Made by a program: the position numbers and the translations under genes. A stretch of 13,174 bases of DNA from an uncultured Collinsella sp. (GTDB taxonomy: Bacteria > Actinomycetota > Coriobacteriia > Coriobacteriales > Coriobacteriaceae). Positions 7,867 through 13,174 of the stretch are shown here, piece by piece. The stretch lies in the NCBI GenBank assembly GCA_902465425.1, contig CABQNA010000024.1, positions 1-13,174 of the forward strand. Direction: 5' to 3'. The notes under the pieces are model-generated. The model was not told the origin of the DNA. It did not search any database and worked only from the letters and a program-made list of their open reading frames with translations. Each line of letters opens with the position of its first letter. The first letter of the stretch is position 1.

Positions 7867-8709
7867 ATGTCCGCCCGTAAAGCTCGCACGGAGGCGGCTG
7901 CCGCTGGCGCCGCCCCCGTTGACTCTGAGGAGAAGGACGTGAAGATTCCCGTAGAGGCCGCAGACGTTACCGAGGCCAACGAGGCCGAGGCCGCCGAGGC
8001 TGCCGAGAACCAAGTAGAGGATTCCAACAAGGAGGCGACGATGACCGAGGACGAGATGGTGGAAGCTGCTATCCGCGCCGGTGAGGAAGCCGCCGACAAC
8101 GACTTTAAGCTCAAGTTCGAGCAGGCCCAAAAGGAGCTTGCCGACGTGCGCAATGAGCTCGATGCTGCGGCAGAGGCTCAGAAGGCCGCCGAGGACAAGG
8201 CGAAGGACGCTACCGAGCGCACCGCTCGTCTGCAGGCCGACTGGGAGAACTTCCGTCGCCGTACTGCCAACGAGCGCATCGCCGAGCGCGAGCGCGCGAC
8301 CGAGAAGCTTGTCACCGCGCTGTTGCCGGTGATCGACGATATCGAGCGCGCGATCGACCATGCCCGCAGCCAAGAGCTTTCCGACGACTTTAAGCAGTTC
8401 GTCGACGGCGTCGACGCGGTGCATGCCAAGCTGCTCGATGTGTTTGCGCACGAGGGCGTTGAGCCCATCGACCCCAAGGGCGAGGCGTTCGATCCGCTCG
8501 AGCACCAGGCCGTGGGTCGCGTCGAGGACGCGTCGCAGTACGACGAGACCGTCAACGACGTGTACCAGAAGGGCTACCGCATGGCGGATCGCATCCTGCG
8601 TTCCGCGATGGTGACGGTGACCTACGGCGGCGAGAAGCGCCCCGCACCGGAGCCCGAAGCGGCGCCCGAGGATGCTGCGGCCGATACGGCCGAGAGCACC
8701 GAGGAGTAA
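7867..8709 (+). CDS. grpE: Nucleotide exchange factor GrpE with a long acidic N-terminal extension
   Basis: GrpE releases ADP from DnaK and works as a homodimer. The 280-residue frame has an alanine/glutamate-rich, probably disordered N-terminus (1-75), a long coiled coil (about 78-140, through RLQADWENFRRRTANER), and the C-terminal beta domain with HQAVGRV and YQKGYRMADRILRSAMVTVT. An acidic, alanine-rich tail follows. Typical GrpE proteins are near 200 residues. The ATG at 7867 lies two bases after the dnaK stop, with GAGGA in the dnaK tail as a modest Shine-Dalgarno. An in-frame ATG at 8041 (M59) has a perfect AAGGAGG at 8029-8035 and would give a conventional 222-residue protein. Both products may be made, or only the shorter one. 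Confidence 0.95.
   Translation: MSARKARTEAAAAGAAPVDSEEKDVKIPVEAADVTEANEAEAAEAAENQVEDSNKEATMTEDEMVEAAIRAGEEAADNDFKLKFEQAQKELADVRNELDAAAEAQKAAEDKAKDATERTARLQADWENFRRRTANERIAERERATEKLVTALLPVIDDIERAIDHARSQELSDDFKQFVDGVDAVHAKLLDVFAHEGVEPIDPKGEAFDPLEHQAVGRVEDASQYDETVNDVYQKGYRMADRILRSAMVTVTYGGEKRPAPEPEAAPEDAAADTAESTEE
8029..8043 (+). promoter_or_regulatory. Strong internal ribosome binding site and alternative grpE start
   Basis: AAGGAGG (8029-8035) stands five bases before an in-frame ATG at 8041, codon 59 of the long frame. It is a better Shine-Dalgarno match than the one serving the 7867 start. The sequence could instead be a by-product of the codons AAC AAG GAG GCG ACG. Confidence 0.5.
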
Positions 8710-8714
8710 TTGAG

Positions 8715-8746
8715 AAGGGCCCCGGGGCAACACCCGGGGCCCTTTC
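8715..8746 (+). terminator. Hairpin after grpE, possible attenuator or weak terminator
   Basis: AAGGGCCCCGGG (8715-8726) pairs perfectly with 8733-8744 around the loop GCAACA, and is followed by only TTTC. The stem is very stable but the U-tract is short. Partial termination, setting lower dnaJ and hspR expression than dnaK-grpE, is plausible, as is an mRNA-stabilising role for the upstream genes. Confidence 0.6.
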
Positions 8747-8773
8747 TGGCCTAGTGCCATATGAAAGCATGAG

Positions 8774-8794
8774 CCGCCGCCCGCTGGGCGGCGG
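8774..8794 (+). promoter_or_regulatory. GC-only hairpin just before the dnaJ ribosome binding site
   Basis: CCGCCGCCC (8774-8782) pairs with GGGCGGCGG (8786-8794) across the triloop GCT. It is the second stem in the 107-base grpE-dnaJ gap and lies about eight bases upstream of the AGGAGAGGAG Shine-Dalgarno of dnaJ. A nine-codon reading frame (8769-8798) runs through it, but I see no ribosome binding site for that frame and do not call it a gene. Confidence 0.5.
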
Positions 8795-8816
8795 ATGAAA
8801 CAGGAGAGGAGCTACG

Positions 8817-9782
8817 ATGGCTGCAGGCAAAACCTTCTATGACATCCTGGGCGTATCCAAGAGCGCCTCCGACAAAGAGATCAAGAGCGCGTTTCGTAAG
8901 CTCGCGCAAAAATATCACCCCGATGCCGGCGGCGACGAGGCCAAGTTCAAGGAGATCAGCGAGGCCTACGAGACGCTTTCGGATGAGAAGAAGCGCAAAG
9001 AGTACGACCAGATGCTCATGTTTGGCGGCATGCCGGGCGCAGGCGGCGCGTATGGCGGCGGCTACGGTGCCGGCGCGGGTGCCAGCGGCTGGGGCGACAT
9101 CTTCGACAGCATCTTTAGCGGCAACGGCGCCTGGGGCAGCGATTGGGGCTCGGGCTTTGCCGGGGCTGCGGGCGCTGCCGGTGCCGGCGCTGGCCGCAGC
9201 CGTGCTCGCAAGGGCGGCGACCTGTCGCTGACCGTCGATGTGACGGCCGAGGACGCGTTTCGCGGCGTGACGCACAAGGTCACCTACCGCATTCCCTCGA
9301 CAGGCGAGCAACAGACCATTACGGTCTCGGTGCCTGCGGGCGCGGTCGACGGTGGCAAGCTGCGCTACAAGCGTCGCGGCGAGTACGGCGTTGCCGGCGG
9401 CGAGCGCGGCGACCTGGTCGTGACCACGCATGTGGAGGAGCACCCGCTGTTTAAGCGCAAGGGTGCCGATGTGACCATGGAGGTGCCGATCTCGGTCTAC
9501 GAGGCGGCGCTCGGCTGCACGGTTGATGTGCCCACGCCCGGCGGCGCGACGGTTCGTCTGAAGGTGCCCGCTGGCACCCAGACGGGCAAGAAGTTCCGCT
9601 TTAAGGAGATGGGTGCGCCCGACGTTAAGCACCGTGGCCGCACAGGCGCGCTGCTCGTCGAAATCAAGGTACAGGTCCCCACGAACCTGTCCGATGACGA
9701 GCGCGATGCTATGACCAAGCTGCGCGAGGCCGACACGCGCGATTATCGCGAGAAGGTCAACCGTTACAAGGCGACGTACTAG
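8817..9782 (+). CDS. dnaJ: DnaJ-family co-chaperone without zinc finger (class B, CbpA-like)
   Basis: This 321-residue J-domain protein stimulates DnaK ATP hydrolysis and delivers clients. The J domain (about 6-67) contains the essential HPD at 34-36. A glycine/alanine/phenylalanine-rich linker follows (about 70-130). The two C-terminal beta domains are present (GDLSLTVDVTAEDAFRG; LPxxxxEAALGxTVDVPTP-like region; GKKFRFKEMG; GALLVEIKVQVP). The four CxxCxGxG zinc-binding repeats of class A DnaJ are entirely absent and only one cysteine is present. It therefore corresponds to the class B/CbpA architecture, although it occupies the dnaJ position of the operon. The start has an AGGAGAGGAG Shine-Dalgarno. 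The symbol dnaJ reflects operon position; cbpA would fit the domain structure equally well. Confidence 0.93.
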   Translation: MAAGKTFYDILGVSKSASDKEIKSAFRKLAQKYHPDAGGDEAKFKEISEAYETLSDEKKRKEYDQMLMFGGMPGAGGAYGGGYGAGAGASGWGDIFDSIFSGNGAWGSDWGSGFAGAAGAAGAGAGRSRARKGGDLSLTVDVTAEDAFRGVTHKVTYRIPSTGEQQTITVSVPAGAVDGGKLRYKRRGEYGVAGGERGDLVVTTHVEEHPLFKRKGADVTMEVPISVYEAALGCTVDVPTPGGATVRLKVPAGTQTGKKFRFKEMGAPDVKHRGRTGALLVEIKVQVPTNLSDDERDAMTKLREADTRDYREKVNRYKATY

Positions 9783-9854
9783 GGCGGTCGTGGCGCACAC
9801 CCGCGCCCGCGGGCTTATGATGGACGATAACGAGACGGAAAGGGGTCAGGTAGC

Positions 9855-10271
9855 ATGGCCGAGGACAATAGGAATAAACCGCTGTACATGATCAGCGTGG
9901 CGGCCGAGTTGACCGGCATGCATCCGCAGACTCTGCGCGTCTACGAGTCCAAGGGCCTGGTGAACCCCCAGCGCTCGGGCGGCAACACGCGTCTGTATTC
10001 GCGTGCCGATATCGAGCGCCTGGAGCTCATCAACCAGCTGACCGACGAGGGCATCAACCTTGCCGGCGTGGTGCGCATCCTCGATATGAAGGAGCGTGCC
10101 GAGGAGCGCGAGCGCGAGAACGAAAAGCTCCGCGCCCGCGTGCGCCAGCTCGAGGACGAGCTGCACGAGTACAAGATGCAGAAGAAGATCACCGCCCTGG
10201 CCCCGCGCGACGGCTCGGTTAACCCCGAACAGGTCATGCGCAAGCTTTTGGGTGCCGGCGGGGATCTCTAG
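9855..10271 (+). CDS. hspR: HspR-like MerR-family heat-shock repressor
   Basis: This 138-residue DNA-binding protein has an N-terminal MerR winged-helix domain (about 10-75: YMISVAAELTGMHPQTLRVYE, then KGLVNPQRSGGNTRLYS) and a strongly charged coiled coil (about 78-111) for dimerisation. The short C-terminal tail contains NPEQVMRKLLG. In actinobacteria HspR represses the dnaK operon at HAIR sequences and uses DnaK as co-repressor. The sequence MHPQTLRVYE and the position after dnaJ fit this well. The gap to dnaJ is 72 bases with an AAAGGGG Shine-Dalgarno about ten bases before the ATG. The absence of a canonical HAIR upstream of dnaK means its operator here is either divergent or elsewhere. 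Confidence 0.94.
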   Translation: MAEDNRNKPLYMISVAAELTGMHPQTLRVYESKGLVNPQRSGGNTRLYSRADIERLELINQLTDEGINLAGVVRILDMKERAEERERENEKLRARVRQLEDELHEYKMQKKITALAPRDGSVNPEQVMRKLLGAGGDL

Positions 10272-10360
10272 GTTACGCCGTTCTGCCGAACGGCGTAACG
10301 GCTCGACGCTGCGCCTTTGGTTCCGCCGTTCTAACGAACGGCGGACCGGTCGACGCTGCA
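10272..10360. repeat. Two tandem hairpin units with a shared GCCGTTC-N4-GAACGGC core
   Basis: Unit 1 has GTTACGCCGTTC (10272-10283) paired perfectly with 10288-10299 around TGCC. Unit 2 has TCCGCCGTTC (10322-10331) paired with 10336-10345 around TAAC, extended by two G-C pairs after a bulged T. Each hairpin is followed by the same tail, (G)GCTCGACGCTGC in unit 1 and GGTCGACGCTGC in unit 2. This is a direct duplication of a palindromic unit immediately after hspR. No U-tract follows, so it is not an ordinary terminator. Confidence 0.75.
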
Positions 10361-10458
10361 AGCCCGCCAGAGCGGCAATCTGCCTTTCAACTTCGGCGGC
10401 ATGATCAGAAGATCAATGCCGCCTTGTTTCAAGGCACCTTGCTCGCTCTGGTGGGCTT
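10360..10458. repeat. 99-base long imperfect hairpin (MITE-like or structured RNA)
   Basis: The outer stem AAGCCCGCCAGAGCG (10360-10374) pairs with 10444-10458 with one G-T mismatch. The middle stem GCAATCTGCCTT (10375-10386) pairs with 10431-10442 at 10 of 12 positions. The inner stem GGCGGCAT (10395-10402) pairs with 10416-10423, and GATC (10403-10406) with 10411-10414, closing on an AGAA tetraloop. It starts one base inside the tail of the preceding hairpin unit. The nested symmetry over about 100 bases suggests a non-autonomous mobile hairpin or an RNA. No transposase is nearby. Confidence 0.65.
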
Positions 10459-10494
10459 TCGCTGTCCGCGCCAAAACATCGGCGTTGTTATGGG

Positions 10495-10541
10495 TAGTCA
10501 TTGGGGACGTTCTTAAATGACTAGTCGAAAGGGACGCTCTT
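10495..10541. repeat. REP-like inverted repeat with partial direct repeat
   Basis: TAGTCATT (10495-10502) and AATGACTA (10516-10523) are exact reverse complements around GGGGACGTTCTTA. The central GGGGACGTTCTT (10503-10514) recurs in altered form as AGGGACGCTCTT (10530-10541). The layout, an ATG/CAT-containing palindrome around a GGGG core, is similar to the element between nadA and nadB (2245-2279), so both may belong to one family. Confidence 0.5.
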
Positions 10542-10575
10542 GCACCAAATTTGCCGGACCGCACCGGGCTTGCCC

Positions 10576-10599
10576 TTTACTTTACCGAGATAAAGTGAA
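10576..10599. promoter_or_regulatory. Dyad TTTACTTTA-N6-TAAAGTGAA, possible operator of the hydratase gene
   Basis: TTTACTTTA (10576-10584) and TAAAGTGAA (10591-10599) are inverted with eight of nine positions matching, around CCGAGA. It is the most AT-rich symmetrical site in the region and lies about 100 bases before the chosen start. TTGCCC (10570-10575) just upstream could be a -35 element, but no well-spaced -10 is clear. The binding protein is unknown. Confidence 0.4.
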
Positions 10600-10696
10600 C
10601 GTGCAGATTCGTAACCCACTCGCAACCGTTCTATGGCACGATATTAAACGAATGTATGCTATGCGCCCAAATCTTTTGGGCAGAGTGGGAGACAGT

Positions 10697-12997
10697 ATGG
10701 TCAAGCTGTACGAGGACGGCATCTACCTGCGCGGCGGCAGCGAGGTTGTGCCTGCGGCCGAGGCCGCCGAGCGCGGTATTACGCAGACGCCCGCGGATGC
10801 CAAGCGCGGCACCATCGCGTATTCGATCCTCCAGGCACACAATACGTCCGGAGATCCCGAGGCACTCAAGATTCGCTTCGACGCCATGGCGAGCCACGAC
10901 ATCACCTTTGTCGGCATCATCCAGACGGCGCGCGCCTCGGGCATGGAGCAGTTCCCGCTGCCCTACGTGCTCACCAACTGCCATAACTCGCTGTGTGCTG
11001 TGGGCGGTACCATCAACGAGGACGACCACGTCTTTGGCCTTTCCGCGGCCAAGAAGTACGGCGGCATCTTCGTCCCGCCGCACATCGCCGTCATCCACTC
11101 CTTTATGCGCGAGAACTTCGCCGGTTGCGGCAAGATGATTCTGGGTTCCGACTCGCACACCCGCTATGGCGCCCTGGGCACCATAGCCGTGGGCGAGGGC
11201 GGAGGCGAGCTGGCAAAGCAGCTGCTGCGCGACACCTACGACGTTGCCTATCCCGGCGTCGTCGCCATCTACCTCACGGGCGCCCCGCGCCCCGGCGTCG
11301 GCCCGCACGATGTGGCGCTCGCCATCATCCGCGCCGTCTTTGCCAAGGGCTACGTTAAGAACAAGGTCATGGAGTTTGTGGGTCCCGGCATCGCGAGCAT
11401 GACGACTGACTACCGCAACGGCGTCGATGTCATGACCACCGAGACCACCTGCCTGTCGAGCATCTGGGCTACCGACGAGGACACACACGCGTTTTTGACC
11501 ATGCACGGCCGCGGCGACGACTACCGCGAGCTCAAGCCCGCCGATGTCGCCTACTACGACGGCTGCGTCGAGGTCGATCTGTCGAGCATCAAGCCCATGA
11601 TCGCGCTGCCGTTCCACCCTTCCAACGGCTTCGAGATTGACGAGCTCAACGAGAACCTCGAGGATATCCTGCATGAGGTGGAGCTCGAGGCTGCCAAGAT
11701 CGGCGAGGGCAAGACGCACTTTAGCCTGCTCGACAAGATCGTCGACGGCAAGCTGCACGTGCAGCAGGGCGTTATCGCCGGCTGCTCGGGCGGTAACTAC
11801 GACTCCGTGGTCCAGGCTGCCCGCGTGCTTAAGGGCGCCAACACCGGCTGCGGCGAGTTCTCGCTGTCGGTCTATCCCACAAGCCAGCCCGTGGCGCTCG
11901 AACTTACGCGCCGTGGCTACATCTACGACCTTATGGAGGCCGGCGCGATCGTGCGTACGGCGTTCTGCGGTCCGTGCTTTGGCGCCGGCGACACGCCTGC
12001 CAACAACGGCCTGTCCATCCGCCACACCACGCGCAATTTCCCCAACCGCGAGGGTTCCAAGCCGGGTAATGGCCAGCTGAGCGCCGTGGCCCTGATGGAC
12101 GCTCGCTCCATTGCGGCAACGGCTGCCAACGGCGGCGTCCTGACGCCGGCGACCGACCTGCCCGAGGAGACTTGGGACGAGGCCTGCGAGTACACCTTTG
12201 ACGACGCACCGTACAAAAAGCGCGTGTACTGGGGCTTTGGCAAGGCGGAGCCTGCCGACGATCTGGTCGAAGGCCCCAACATCAAGCCGTGGCCCGCGAT
12301 GGAGCCGCTCGGCGACGACATCCTGCTCAAGGTGTGCTCCAAGATCATGGACCCGGTCACCACGACCGACGAGCTCATTCCCTCGGGCGAGACGAGCTCC
12401 TTCCGCTCCAACCCGCTGGGTCTGGCCGAGTTTACGCTCAGCCGCCGCGACCCTGCCTACGTGGGCCGCTCTAAGGAGGTCGACGCGGTGGAGAAGCGTC
12501 GCGTTGCCGGTGAAGCCGCGGGCGACCTGGCCGCGCTCGATGCCGAGCTTGCCGGTGTGTTTGAGGCACTGGCCGGCGCTGGTGTCGCGGCCGACGCCAA
12601 GGCGACCGAGTACGGCTCTATGCTCTATGCCAAGAAGCCCGGCGACGGTTCTGCCCGCGAGCAGGCCGCGAGCTGCCAGCGCGTGATCGGCGGCCTGGCT
12701 AACATCGTCCACGAGTACGCCACCAAGCGCTATCGCTCCAACGTGATGAACTGGGGCATGGTGCCCTTCCAGATGGAGGCGGAGCCCAACTTTGAGGTGG
12801 GCGACTACGTCTTTGTGCCGGGTATCCGTGCCGCGCTCGACGGTGATCTGCAGAACATCGCCGCCTATGTGGTGCGTGCCGACGGTGCGGTCGAGCAGAT
12901 TGAGCTCTATATTGCCGATATGACGGCAGAGGAGCGTGCCATCGTCAAGGCCGGCTGCCTGATCAACTACAACAAGTTCAAGGCCGCTGCCGAGTAA
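10697..12997 (+). CDS. Aconitase-superfamily hydratase, YbhJ type
   Basis: This 766-residue protein belongs to the aconitase/isopropylmalate isomerase superfamily. Aconitase-like features are SDSHTRYGALGTIAVGEGG (151-169), the presumed [4Fe-4S] ligands C363 in AGCSGGNYDS and C424/C427 in AFCGPCFGAG, the arginine-rich segment RNFPNREGSKPGNGQ (446-460), and the C-terminal swivel domain with YRSNVMNWGMVPF (679-691). The sequence departs from true aconitase: AGCSGG replaces the usual SCTNSS, as in the uncharacterised E. coli hydratase YbhJ (about 750 residues). The substrate is therefore unknown; citrate/isocitrate or a related hydroxy acid are possible. I start at the ATG at 10697, five bases after GGGAG (10687-10691), because upstream codons run through repeats. 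It appears monocistronic with a terminator downstream. Confidence 0.9.
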   Translation: MVKLYEDGIYLRGGSEVVPAAEAAERGITQTPADAKRGTIAYSILQAHNTSGDPEALKIRFDAMASHDITFVGIIQTARASGMEQFPLPYVLTNCHNSLCAVGGTINEDDHVFGLSAAKKYGGIFVPPHIAVIHSFMRENFAGCGKMILGSDSHTRYGALGTIAVGEGGGELAKQLLRDTYDVAYPGVVAIYLTGAPRPGVGPHDVALAIIRAVFAKGYVKNKVMEFVGPGIASMTTDYRNGVDVMTTETTCLSSIWATDEDTHAFLTMHGRGDDYRELKPADVAYYDGCVEVDLSSIKPMIALPFHPSNGFEIDELNENLEDILHEVELEAAKIGEGKTHFSLLDKIVDGKLHVQQGVIAGCSGGNYDSVVQAARVLKGANTGCGEFSLSVYPTSQPVALELTRRGYIYDLMEAGAIVRTAFCGPCFGAGDTPANNGLSIRHTTRNFPNREGSKPGNGQLSAVALMDARSIAATAANGGVLTPATDLPEETWDEACEYTFDDAPYKKRVYWGFGKAEPADDLVEGPNIKPWPAMEPLGDDILLKVCSKIMDPVTTTDELIPSGETSSFRSNPLGLAEFTLSRRDPAYVGRSKEVDAVEKRRVAGEAAGDLAALDAELAGVFEALAGAGVAADAKATEYGSMLYAKKPGDGSAREQAASCQRVIGGLANIVHEYATKRYRSNVMNWGMVPFQMEAEPNFEVGDYVFVPGIRAALDGDLQNIAAYVVRADGAVEQIELYIADMTAEERAIVKAGCLINYNKFKAAAE

Positions 12998-13012
12998 CGC
13001 GCTTAATTGTCC

Positions 13013-13086
13013 GCCCGGGGCTCACCCTTTCCCGCCCGCTCACGCGCTTCGCGAGGGTCGCGTTCGGGAAAGGATAAGCCCCGGGC
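13013..13086. repeat. 74-base long hairpin after the hydratase gene
   Basis: GCCCGGGGCT (13013-13022) pairs perfectly with AGCCCCGGGC (13077-13086). CCTTTCCCG (13026-13034) pairs perfectly with CGGGAAAGG (13065-13073), separated from the outer stem by a symmetrical 3x3 internal loop. A small CGCG-CTT-CGCG hairpin (13043-13053) sits in the apical part. There is no U-tract, so it is not a standard terminator. The architecture resembles the 10360-10458 hairpin. Confidence 0.7.
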
Positions 13087-13143
13087 TACATTTCTGCGTT
13101 CTCGTTGGGTCTTGAGGGACGCTAATAAATAGACTTGCTTGAT

Positions 13144-13174
13144 GCCGCCTCTGTTATCGGGGCGGCTTCTTTTT
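13144..13174 (+). terminator. Rho-independent terminator at the window end
   Basis: GCCGCCTC (13144-13151) pairs with GGGGCGGC (13159-13166), with one T-G pair, around the loop TGTTATC, and is followed by TTCTTTTT to the window edge. It probably ends the hydratase transcript, about 150 bases after the stop codon. It could also belong to a short unrecognised transcript in 13087-13143. Confidence 0.8.

Larger units (their letters stand above)
10272..10696. other. 425-base intergenic region between hspR and the hydratase gene
   Basis: The stretch is almost filled with inverted repeats: tandem hairpins, a 99-base hairpin, a REP-like element, the TTTACTTTA/TAAAGTGAA dyad, and a small GCCCAAA/TTTGGGC hairpin (10665-10681) just before the hydratase Shine-Dalgarno. 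No ORF here is convincing. The hydratase frame is open back to 10517 and a minus-strand frame covers 10331-10564, but both run through the palindromes and lack family features. Confidence 0.65.

Noticed and set aside
8769..8798. Nine-codon leader peptide before dnaJ
   Set aside because: It has no Shine-Dalgarno and its sequence is dictated by the GC hairpin; it cannot be distinguished from chance.
10331..10564. Minus-strand 77-codon ORF
   Set aside because: It coincides with the two hairpin elements and the REP-like repeat. Its sequence is explained by the palindromes and it has no recognisable domain.
10517..10696. Sixty-codon N-terminal extension of the hydratase
   Set aside because: The extension runs through the inverted repeats, shows no aconitase similarity and has a poorer ribosome binding site than the ATG at 10697.
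10631..12712. Long 693-codon open frame opposite the hydratase
   Set aside because: It is the same kind of antisense artefact in high-GC coding sequence.

Overview
The window looks like a chromosomal segment of a GC-rich actinobacterium of the class Coriobacteriia, most likely Collinsella or a close relative. This is inferred from the actinobacterial dnaK-grpE-dnaJ-hspR gene order, the nadABC operon carrying its own 3H-domain regulator, the high G+C coding sequence, and the abundance of palindromic intergenic elements. No database search was possible.

Left end (1-923, minus strand): a LytTR-type response regulator overlaps, by one base, the start of a membrane protein that runs out of the window. 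The latter is probably the partner sensor kinase. Positions 1216-5083 (plus strand) hold a compact de novo NAD operon: nadA (quinolinate synthase), nadB (short L-aspartate oxidase), nadC (quinolinate phosphoribosyltransferase) and a NiaR-like repressor with an HTH and a 3H domain. A perfect 19-bp inverted repeat sits exactly across the -35 element and spacer of the likely nadA promoter, so the operon is probably self-regulated by niacin or NAD status. A strong terminator separates it from a convergent 61-residue 2[4Fe-4S] ferredoxin (5198-5383, minus), which has its own recognisable promoter.

Positions 5384-5971 are non-coding. They contain four alternately oriented copies of a 16-bp motif and the presumed dnaK control region and leader hairpin. 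Positions 5972-10271 hold dnaK, grpE, a dnaJ lacking the zinc-finger domain, and an HspR-like MerR repressor. DnaK is the ATP-driven chaperone, GrpE its nucleotide exchange factor, DnaJ its co-chaperone, and HspR the expected repressor of the operon, although no canonical HAIR or CIRCE operator is visible.

Positions 10272-10696 are packed with hairpins and inverted repeats of at least three kinds. They precede a 766-residue aconitase-superfamily hydratase (YbhJ type, 10697-12997), which is followed by another long hairpin and a rho-independent terminator. The genes are ordinary housekeeping functions and I see no new multi-gene system. The most interesting material is the nad operator-promoter, the intergenic palindromic elements, and the two possible start sites of GrpE.
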